Shown here in pieces: positions 1 through 6,285 of a stretch of DNA of 32,130 nt (its first letter is position 1; every line of letters begins with the position of its first letter). The translations under genes and the position numbers were made by a program. This DNA comes from a virus: positions 1 through 32,130 of the IMG/VR virus record IMGVR_UViG_3300005557_000003; one strand, 5' to 3'. The notes below the pieces were generated by a model. That model was not told where the DNA came from. It did not search any database and saw only the letters and a program-made list of their open reading frames with translations.

Positions 1-655
1 GAGATTGGGGCGACTTAATATCGAAATCTACCGCTGACGGTGTAGCCATACTAGGAGCAATGTAATAAGGATTTCTTGCGTTTTCCTCTACCTTTTCCTT
101 GATGGACATTTTTTCCTCAACCTTTTGCGGAGCTTGCTGAAGACTTTTTAATTTCTTATACGTCTTTAACCTTCTCGCATACTCATCAGGCACTTCTAAA
201 ACAGTCTCAATAAACACAGGGTCTATGGATTCAAGATTGGCTATATTTGCTTCGTTCATTACCTGATCGTAATCAGAGTATTGATTCTTAAGCCGTTGTA
301 AATAGTTTTTCTTTTCTTCCTGTTCTCTTTCCTCTCGAATTGTTTGTTGAGCGATTACCTTAGCTTCCTTCTTAAGGTTAGCACTTACTTTTTCGAGCTT
401 TGCTCTTAAACGCGCAGGATCTACATAGTCTTCGGCACCATCTAGAGGATCAACCTCTTTTGGTTGAAGCATTTGCTTGATCTCTTGCAATTCATTTCGC
501 ATTGCTTCCGTTTGCATTTCTGCTCGGATTCGTGCTTCTCTTTCAGCTTCTCTAGCTGCTTCCAGCTTTCGAAAGTTGATTTCTTTATCGCTTGGCGCTT
601 CTTGAGGAATTGCCTTAGGAGGGGCGATCTCCTGATCTGTAACGCCTTCTGTCAT
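1..655 (-). CDS. Scaffolding-like protein (partial, C-terminus off the left edge)
   Basis: The reading frame stays open from an ATG at 655 to the window edge, giving about 218 residues. A good Shine-Dalgarno (AAGGAG) lies 6 nt before the ATG. The protein is very rich in E, K, R, Q and A, with a coiled-coil stretch at about residues 30-60 and a second charged helical stretch at about 90-135. It has no recognisable enzyme motif. Being highly charged and helical and encoded shortly after the portal is the usual profile and place of a phage scaffolding protein, which assembles inside the procapsid and leaves before DNA packaging. In P22 the scaffold gene follows the portal and precedes the coat gene, so the coat gene is expected just beyond the left edge. 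The family call rests on composition and position, not on a sequence motif. Confidence 0.55.
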   Translation of the reverse strand, partial: MTEGVTDQEIAPPKAIPQEAPSDKEINFRKLEAAREAEREARIRAEMQTEAMRNELQEIKQMLQPKEVDPLDGAEDYVDPARLRAKLEKVSANLKKEAKVIAQQTIREEREQEEKKNYLQRLKNQYSDYDQVMNEANIANLESIDPVFIETVLEVPDEYARRLKTYKKLKSLQQAPQKVEEKMSIKEKVEENARNPYYIAPSMATPSAVDFDIKSPQS

Positions 656-714
656 GGATTACTCCTTTGCTGGGACGAACAGCAGCAACGTCTATCGATT
701 ATTTAACAATTCCG

Positions 715-743
715 TTGACGTACGGTAACGTAAGTTATATGTT
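715..743 (+). promoter_or_regulatory. Sigma70-type promoter for the plus-strand gene pair
   Basis: TTGACG at 715-720 and TATGTT at 738-743 are separated by 17 nt, close to the sigma70 consensus. They lie 36 nt before the ATG at 779, in the 123-nt gap between the divergent scaffold-like gene and the plus-strand gene. This gives the two plus-strand genes their own transcription inside an otherwise minus-strand structural block. Confidence 0.45.
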
Positions 744-778
744 AAATTTAAAATTTAGATAACAAGTTTGGGAATATT

Positions 779-1282
779 ATGTCAAATTATTACTTGAAAA
801 CATCAAATATCTGGGAAAATACTGAGTTTTGGAAGGAAAATAGCGAGAAAAGTTATGTGGATTGTATTCAAGGCTTAATCAAATCAAAGCCTTTTGGAGA
901 TCGTAAATTCTACATCTTTTCATTTATCAAAAGGGTGAATGATTCTAGCGGAGTTAAGAAGATGTATCATCAACCGCGTCTGACGCGTCCTGAGCCTCTT
1001 CCTGGCACTAGCTTGATGAAGGTGGACCCAAAGGACCCTGAGACTGCTACGATCATCTGGACGCTTCCTAACCAGGAAAATTTCGGTTTGTATAAATCAG
1101 GCAAAATGTTTGCCGATCAATTTGTCTTTGAATGCATTGAAAAATTCCTAAAAAATCCTAGAGAATTATTGCATCCTGATCCAGATGATCTTAATGATCA
1201 ACAAGCTAGAGAAGTATATAAGGAATTAAGATTTAATCTTAGAGCCAAGAAAGCAGATGAATTGGCTCGCAGGAAATTATAG
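779..1282 (+). CDS. Conserved-looking phage protein of unknown function
   Basis: A 167-residue soluble protein. The N-terminal half contains a hydrophobic strand (FYIFSFIKRV) followed by a polar segment with YHQPRLTRPEPLPGTS. The middle has IIWTLP and a G-K-MFAD stretch. The C-terminal third is helical and charged and ends in a basic tail. I see no enzyme motif, signal peptide or membrane segment. The layout resembles a hypothetical protein I associate with structural clusters of uncultured tailed phages, but that is recollection and not a search result. It lies between the scaffold-like gene and the portal but on the opposite strand. The start ATG at 779 follows a promoter-like element; the ribosome site before it is weak (GGGA). 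Function not assigned. Confidence 0.75.
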   Translation: MSNYYLKTSNIWENTEFWKENSEKSYVDCIQGLIKSKPFGDRKFYIFSFIKRVNDSSGVKKMYHQPRLTRPEPLPGTSLMKVDPKDPETATIIWTLPNQENFGLYKSGKMFADQFVFECIEKFLKNPRELLHPDPDDLNDQQAREVYKELRFNLRAKKADELARRKL

Positions 1283-1316
1283 ATAATGAAATAATCTGAA
1301 TTTTTTCAGGAGGAAT

Positions 1317-1553
1317 ATGCATCTATTAGAATCATTTATTGGTTTAATTCTTTTGGCAGCAATGATTTATTCATCGGTAACAATCGGGATGAAAGACACT
1401 CACAAAGAAATTCAAGAGATTAAGAGAAATTTAAGCGAGATCAAAATGAGAATTGATAAAATGGAATTAAAAATTGAAAGAAATGACTCACGCGTTGATC
1501 ATCTCTATCAGATTTGTATTGAGATGCTTGGCACTAAGCACAAAATTAATTAA
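1317..1553 (+). CDS. Small membrane protein with coiled-coil tail
   Basis: 78 residues with an excellent Shine-Dalgarno (AGGAGGA) before ATG 1317. Residues about 5-25 form one hydrophobic segment (LLESFIGLILLAAMIYSSVTI). The rest is a charged amphipathic helix with heptad-like spacing (HKEIQEIKRNLSEIKMRIDKMELKIE). This is the same plan as the proteins at 14289-14471, 25992-26177 and 26292-26522: a short membrane anchor plus a coiled-coil or charged helix ending near a Cys-containing segment. Holin accessory, spanin-like or superinfection-exclusion roles are all possible, and none is shown. Its 3' end overlaps the convergent minus-strand gene by 8 nt. Confidence 0.7.
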   Translation: MHLLESFIGLILLAAMIYSSVTIGMKDTHKEIQEIKRNLSEIKMRIDKMELKIERNDSRVDHLYQICIEMLGTKHKIN

Positions 1554-1725
1554 ATTTTCTTGGCGGTTTATCGGACTGTAGGCGGCCTGCACGTTTTACT
1601 GAATCCGTGTAACCGCCATCTTTTTTTCCATATTGAGCAGGAATGCCTGGACCATGATATTTCCCTACTTGCTCATTGTTGCGAGTATTATAGGGGAGAA
1701 TATCTTTCTTACCCTTTGTGATCAC
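1546..1725 (-). CDS. Small Gly/Lys-rich phage protein
   Basis: About 59 residues from a GTG at 1725; upstream ATGs at 1743 and 1767 are alternatives, so the start is uncertain. The protein is polar and basic and contains N-x-E-x-VGKY-x-G-x-G. The same short motif occurs in the gene immediately upstream (1709-1909), suggesting a small tandem duplication. It is the last of three small genes after the portal. No known domain is visible. Confidence 0.5.
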   Translation of the reverse strand: MITKGKKDILPYNTRNNEQVGKYHGPGIPAQYGKKDGGYTDSVKRAGRLQSDKPPRKFN

Positions 1726-1909
1726 GGGGAACCAACATTTCATTCTTTTTAGGAGGCATGGCATCAATTGAAGTAGAATTATTTAATCCTACTTTTCCAG
1801 CTTCTCCTACACCACGGTACTTCCCAACATTTTCTATGTTGCGATAATCGTATGGTTCATTAAAAAACTTAGGTTTTGTAAGTTCAGGATATTTAATTTC
1901 ATTGTCCAT
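1709..1909 (-). CDS. Small hypothetical phage protein
   Basis: 66 residues from the ATG at 1909, one base after the stop of the upstream gene (stop at 1911-1913), which makes this start more likely than the in-frame one at 1978. The sequence is soluble and polar, with a segment reading YDYRNIENVGKYRGVG. That segment is echoed in the downstream gene as YNTRNNEQVGKYHGPG. Tight spacing with both neighbours argues for cotranscription with the portal. No recognised domain. Confidence 0.6.
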   Translation of the reverse strand: MDNEIKYPELTKPKFFNEPYDYRNIENVGKYRGVGEAGKVGLNNSTSIDAMPPKKNEMLVPRDHKG

Positions 1910-1910
1910 T

Positions 1911-2126
1911 TTAGTGTCTAAAACCTGTTTTAGGCATATTACTAGATGTTTCTTTAACAAATTGTTCCTGATCTCCATGAACAGCTTCTTCAGTATCAGG
2001 ATATTTAAATCCTTTTATTTCTCCTGCTCTGGCCATTTTTTTATGTTCTGGGTTTTCTGGGAAAAAAGCAGCGCTATCTACTTCGCCTTTTCTCATATCC
2101 ATTTTCTTGTCATTCATAGGCTTCAT
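1911..2126 (-). CDS. Small charged phage protein after the portal
   Basis: 71 residues. Its ATG at 2126 overlaps the portal stop codon as ATGA, with AGGAG in the portal's last codons serving as Shine-Dalgarno, a standard translationally coupled arrangement. The protein is hydrophilic and charged (MKPMNDKKMDMRKGEV at the start) with no membrane segment. Function unknown; its position between portal and scaffold suggests a structural or head-assembly accessory role. Confidence 0.65.
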   Translation of the reverse strand: MKPMNDKKMDMRKGEVDSAAFFPENPEHKKMARAGEIKGFKYPDTEEAVHGDQEQFVKETSSNMPKTGFRH

Positions 2127-4285
2127 AGTAAAGCACTCCTTGTGGGTTGATTTAATTCCATTGTATTTGGAGACTGATTATTTTTCATTAAATTTATCAA
2201 AAACTTATTTGACTCATTAGTGGTCTTTGCAACTATTTTTTCTTCAGCTTCGGTTTCTTCTTGGAGCAATCCGAGACCTTGCAATTCGGCAATTTTTTGG
2301 TTGGCCTCGAATTCACCATGTGACTGATAAAGTTCCAAAAGCTTTTGAAGAGCTTCCACTTTGTCTTTAAGAGCCAAGGCTCTGTTTCTTGTGATTTCTG
2401 AGATCCTTTCTTCAAACAAACCGATGTTTGATTCTGCGCGGCCATGACGCTCTCGTGCCGTCGCAAGATATCCGACCGAACGGGCGTGGATTTCTTGAAG
2501 CTCTGCTTCGAGCTTGCTTTGCTCGATGAGCATTTGTTGTCGCTGCATTTCGGCTTGCTCTTGCTGTTGTTGTTCAATAGCTTCAATGATTTCATTTTTA
2601 CCTTGTATGGTTGCTTTAGAAATAATAAATTTGGCAGGAATAATTCCTCCTACCATCTCATTAAGTTGTCTGATTTGAATGAATTCTTGTTGCTGTTGGA
2701 TTGTAGTGTTTAATCCTTCAGCCACCATTACATCGTATTTAGAAAAAGTTTTTGTAAGAAATTCAGGATTAGGTTCTTTGCCAAGAATTCGTCCAATTTT
2801 TGCCGGTGACCAATTGTTTTGAATGATTTTTTGCTCAAGTTTTCCAATCAATTTTAAAGCGGTATCCCATTGATCAAAGTACTTTTGCAGAGTAACAAGG
2901 CCAGCGCCCTGACGAAGCATAACTTCTATCCCTGTATCAGAATCACTTGCCATTCCTAAAAGTTCTTGGTTTACACCAGAAGTTCTAAAAATGAAATCAG
3001 CCAATTGATCCGCGAGCTGCATATCACTGGGAGGAACAGCGTTTGGTATAATTTTCTGGATGGCTTCTTGGATCTGATTTCCTTCCTTGATAATGATGTC
3101 TTTCCCTTGTCCGGAATAGCGTAGTTCTTCTTCATTAACAATGGCATTTTCAATCCTGTAAAAACCTGAATTCAAGCTACTTTCAGAGATATCATGGTTT
3201 AAAATGATCCTTCGGTTCAAGAGAAATTGAGAGTCTCTCATTGATCTCACTAAAGATCTTACTCTCAAATCATATTGAGCTACGTGGGGATCATAGTTCC
3301 AGTACAAAGGAACCAAGGGACATTCGTCGAATCCCAGAGGATTATAGTTTAAGTACATCATTGATTCATTGATAACGACAGCTAGCTTCCACGTAGGAAC
3401 CGTAACTTCAATTACTTCGAAAAATCCAGTTTTCTCAATGAGTTCATTTAGATGCTGTTGATCTTCTAGATATTCGTAGGCAATTCCATCATTTCGGTTA
3501 TAAAGCATCTTTTTTTTGCGTTTGCTTTTGTACCAAATATGACTCATCACTAAGAGATCATTACGAGCTAGATTGTAATTCTCAGGCAGAAAATAGAATT
3601 TTCCGTATCGATTTCCAAATCCTGACATCGTTCTGATAAGATCTGCCTTTTCAGGGAAATAATTGATTGCCTCTTGTTTTGAGAGATATTGTTGACACCA
3701 GATGAAATTAGCATCTGACATATCTGGTTCTCTAAAATAAGGATCAATCATGAAACTGTTATAGGACCATATCTTTAGGTCCAACGTACCATTAATTGGA
3801 TCGTCAGTGAAATCCAGATAAGGTTGTGCCAATACGAGGCCAGAAATCGTCGATTGCTCATAGCCAGTTGAAAGTTTTTCAAGTATTCCACGGTAATTGT
3901 TTGCATAAGTTACTACTTTGGTTAGATCATCAGAATATTCTTGTTTGGAATTTTCTAAAGGAATGAAATTTATAGATTTACGATGTTGTCTTTGATAGCC
4001 AGTGATCATATTTACTGGCTGTTGTATTAAGTTAAATGCAAAAGTCTGAGCGTTATACTGGGGATAGAAATTAAAATATGAATTAATAAAACGTTGTTCC
4101 CCCGCATAGAACAATGTATCAATATTTCCTTGATTCCATCGTGCTTGCTCTAGGGGTTCAAACTTGCCATATAAATTATCCATCCAAACTTTGACATTTG
4201 ATTCATTAGGTTCAGTGTCAGTATCCCAAGGAGGGAAATACATGGGCATAGGATATCTCTTGTTTACTCTGTGTTTTATACTCAT
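2123..4285 (-). CDS. Portal protein, P22 type
   Basis: 720 residues, close to the 725 residues of P22 gp1. Portal proteins form the dodecameric ring at one capsid vertex through which DNA enters and leaves and to which the tail attaches. The N-terminal two thirds have the mixed alpha/beta character expected of a portal body, with an early stretch (residues about 70-110) reading FNFYPQYNAQTF and then QPVNMITGYQRQHRKS, typical of the P22-like family. From about residue 555 the sequence becomes a long Gln/Glu/Lys-rich helix, matching the C-terminal barrel of P22-type portals. It is divergent from the tail-fibre gene at 4362 and leads a minus-strand set with three small genes and the scaffold-like gene. 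No clear Shine-Dalgarno precedes the ATG; a perfect palindrome sits there instead. Confidence 0.88.
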   Translation of the reverse strand: MSIKHRVNKRYPMPMYFPPWDTDTEPNESNVKVWMDNLYGKFEPLEQARWNQGNIDTLFYAGEQRFINSYFNFYPQYNAQTFAFNLIQQPVNMITGYQRQHRKSINFIPLENSKQEYSDDLTKVVTYANNYRGILEKLSTGYEQSTISGLVLAQPYLDFTDDPINGTLDLKIWSYNSFMIDPYFREPDMSDANFIWCQQYLSKQEAINYFPEKADLIRTMSGFGNRYGKFYFLPENYNLARNDLLVMSHIWYKSKRKKKMLYNRNDGIAYEYLEDQQHLNELIEKTGFFEVIEVTVPTWKLAVVINESMMYLNYNPLGFDECPLVPLYWNYDPHVAQYDLRVRSLVRSMRDSQFLLNRRIILNHDISESSLNSGFYRIENAIVNEEELRYSGQGKDIIIKEGNQIQEAIQKIIPNAVPPSDMQLADQLADFIFRTSGVNQELLGMASDSDTGIEVMLRQGAGLVTLQKYFDQWDTALKLIGKLEQKIIQNNWSPAKIGRILGKEPNPEFLTKTFSKYDVMVAEGLNTTIQQQQEFIQIRQLNEMVGGIIPAKFIISKATIQGKNEIIEAIEQQQQEQAEMQRQQMLIEQSKLEAELQEIHARSVGYLATARERHGRAESNIGLFEERISEITRNRALALKDKVEALQKLLELYQSHGEFEANQKIAELQGLGLLQEETEAEEKIVAKTTNESNKFLINLMKNNQSPNTMELNQPTRSALL

Positions 4286-4288
4286 ATC

Positions 4289-4312
4289 ATATTCAAATTA
4301 TTATTTGAATAT
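4289..4312. promoter_or_regulatory. Perfect palindrome between divergent portal and fibre genes
   Basis: ATATTCAAAT at 4289-4298 and its exact reverse complement at 4303-4312 flank a 4-nt TATT loop. It ends 3 nt before the portal start codon, where a ribosome site would normally be. It could be an operator for the divergent promoters or an mRNA hairpin that controls portal translation. The element is visible; its role is inference. Confidence 0.5.
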
Positions 4313-4361
4313 TAATTATGATCACTGCTAAAGTTAATTAAATATTTAACAGCGAGTGTCC

Positions 4362-6197
4362 ATGGCATCCATTGCTTATCAGTTAGGCGGTTACGGCTCT
4401 ATTCAGGTTCCTAATACCCCTATTGTTTCTCCTAGAGATCCCATTAGTCACCAAGATATTCTTTCTCCAACAGGTGTTCCTTATCAATTAGGACAATTTT
4501 GGGAAAATTCTACGAGTACAAGTGTTTTTCAGTTTTTAGGCGGTGGAGTTTGGGCTGAAATAAGTCAAGGAACGGGAGGACCAATCACCACTCTTACTGG
4601 CAACACTGGCGGCGCTATTTCACCAGTAGCTGGAAATATCAATATTTTAGGAGCAGGTCCTATTGCGATATCTGGAGCGGGTAACACGCTTACCGTGACA
4701 GGCAGTCCTTCTGGATTCCCCGTAACTCCTTACGTAGTAGGACCGGTCGGGCAAGCAGGATATCAGACAATTCAAACTGCTATCAATGCTGCATTTGCCG
4801 CAGGGTCTGGGATTGTTGTAGTTCAGCCAGGCACTTACACTGAAAATCTAACCCTTAGAGATGGCATTCATATAATGGGATTAACTTTCGCTGATGCCGG
4901 AGGAGGAGTAATAATTAATGGAACCCATACTCCTCCTACAACTGGAGGATTTGTATTTAGAAATGTAGCTTTAAACCATGCTACAGCAATTTTTACAAGC
5001 GTAGCTGCTGGAAGTGCACACTTAGTTATTGGCGATGCTGTTATTAACATCACTAATGGTTATACCTTTAATCTTCCAAATTGGACTGGAAAATTAGAAT
5101 CGTTCGACGTTAACGCTGCTATCGGTACTGCAGATGGTTATGTAAATAATCTAGGTGGATCTGAAGTAGATATCTTCGAATGCAGCGTAGGTTCGGGTAC
5201 TGCTAATCCGATGATTGTTTCAGGATTTACTCTGGCAGCAGGAGCAAATCTTTATTGCCCCGTCAATTTTTCTACTGGATCAACAGGACAATGTGACTAT
5301 TCTGATTTCAATAAAGCAGTTTCATTTTTAAATAACTCAACAGGAGAATTGTCAGGTTGTAGAATTAATACAGGTGCCGTTGCAGCAATCACTATGAGCT
5401 CTTCTGCAGGTTGGACTTTAACAAATTGTACAATAGTTAGTTCAAACAATCCAGCGATTGCAGGAGCGGGAGCTGGGACTTTGACTTTGGGAGATATAAC
5501 TTTCACAAGCAATTCTTCAATTGCAGGAACTTTGACCGTAGTGTGGGCAGTTACCAAATTAGGAGATACTACTGTTACAGGAGCTCTTTCTGTAACTACT
5601 ACGATCACCGCAGGTACTGGCATCACTTCCACAACTGGAAATATTGTGGCTACAGCCGGCGCTGTTAACGCAGGTACAACTATTACTGCCGGAACGGGGA
5701 TTACATCTACCACAGGAAATATCACGGCGACAGCAGGAGCCCTGAGTGCTGGAACAACAGTAACCGCAGGAACTGGAATTACTTCAACAACAGGCAATAT
5801 CGTAGCGACTGCGGGAGCGGTAAATGCTGGCACATCTATTACTGCAACATTAGGAGCAATAACCGCTTCTAATGGAAATTTGGTGTTAGGAACAGCGGGT
5901 AACAAAATATTAAGCACAAGTGTAGGAACTACCACAACAGCAGGCGCTAACTCTTTTGGATCAGTCACTCTATCAGGCGGAACAGCTACCATTTCTACAA
6001 CTGCTGTTACAGCGAGTTCATTGATATTTATTTGGAGACAGTCTATTGGAGCTACAGGAGCTGCTGCTATAGGATTACTTACTGTTGGTACAATAGTTGC
6101 ATCTATGAGTTTTGATATCAATGCAGTTTTAGCTGCTAATGCTACGACTCTTGTGGCTACTGATGTATCAGTGGTGGGTTGGATGATCGTCAATTAA
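4362..6197 (+). CDS. Tail fibre / tailspike-like protein with beta-helix module
   Basis: I start at the ATG at 4362, giving about 611 residues, because its N-terminus (MASIAYQLGG) then aligns exactly with MSTQVYQLGG of the next gene; a GTG at 4356 is the alternative. Domains in order: a shared N-terminal module of about 115 residues (likely virion attachment) with FLGGG-x-W-x-EISQGTGGP and TLTGNTGGAISP; a pectin-lyase-like right-handed beta-helix module starting near residue 125 (YQTIQTAINAA, then QPGTYTENLTL); three tandem 26-residue repeats; and a Ser/Thr/Ala/Gly-rich C-terminal beta domain. Such proteins bind or degrade host-surface polysaccharides. No catalytic residues can be assigned by eye, so enzymatic activity is open. 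Confidence 0.78.
   Translation: MASIAYQLGGYGSIQVPNTPIVSPRDPISHQDILSPTGVPYQLGQFWENSTSTSVFQFLGGGVWAEISQGTGGPITTLTGNTGGAISPVAGNINILGAGPIAISGAGNTLTVTGSPSGFPVTPYVVGPVGQAGYQTIQTAINAAFAAGSGIVVVQPGTYTENLTLRDGIHIMGLTFADAGGGVIINGTHTPPTTGGFVFRNVALNHATAIFTSVAAGSAHLVIGDAVINITNGYTFNLPNWTGKLESFDVNAAIGTADGYVNNLGGSEVDIFECSVGSGTANPMIVSGFTLAAGANLYCPVNFSTGSTGQCDYSDFNKAVSFLNNSTGELSGCRINTGAVAAITMSSSAGWTLTNCTIVSSNNPAIAGAGAGTLTLGDITFTSNSSIAGTLTVVWAVTKLGDTTVTGALSVTTTITAGTGITSTTGNIVATAGAVNAGTTITAGTGITSTTGNITATAGALSAGTTVTAGTGITSTTGNIVATAGAVNAGTSITATLGAITASNGNLVLGTAGNKILSTSVGTTTTAGANSFGSVTLSGGTATISTTAVTASSLIFIWRQSIGATGAAAIGLLTVGTIVASMSFDINAVLAANATTLVATDVSVVGWMIVN
5601..5834 (+). repeat. Three tandem 78-bp in-frame coding repeats
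   Basis: Units at 5601-5678, 5679-5756 and 5757-5834 each encode 26 residues of the pattern T-(I/V)-TAGTGITSTTGNI-x-ATAGA-x-x-AGT, followed by a decayed fourth unit to about 5875. The codons differ more than the residues do, so the array is selected as protein and is not a fresh DNA slippage product. It probably forms a repetitive fibre shaft. Confidence 0.85.
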
Positions 6198-6285
6198 ATT
6201 ATCTCATTCGAAGAAAACAATTAATTTTTTGATCTATAATTCATAAAGTGTTATTTTTAATGGAAAGACAGAATCAAGAGGTCAC

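Noticed and set aside
464-706. Plus-strand frame opposite the scaffold-like gene
   Set aside because: Cys/Phe/Ser-rich shadow of the Glu/Lys/Arg-rich minus-strand gene, which has a good ribosome site.
2444-2713. Plus-strand Leu/Phe-rich frame opposite the portal C-terminal helix
   Set aside because: It is the complement of Gln/Glu/Lys codons of the portal coiled coil.
5601-5834. CRISPR-like array
   Set aside because: The repeats are in-frame coding units without spacers; no CRISPR array was found elsewhere in the window.
5297-6193. A long minus-strand frame of 298 codons opposite the first fibre gene
   Set aside because: It is the mirror of repetitive Thr/Ala/Gly codons, giving a low-complexity Val/Pro/Ala peptide. 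The plus frame has the domains and repeats.
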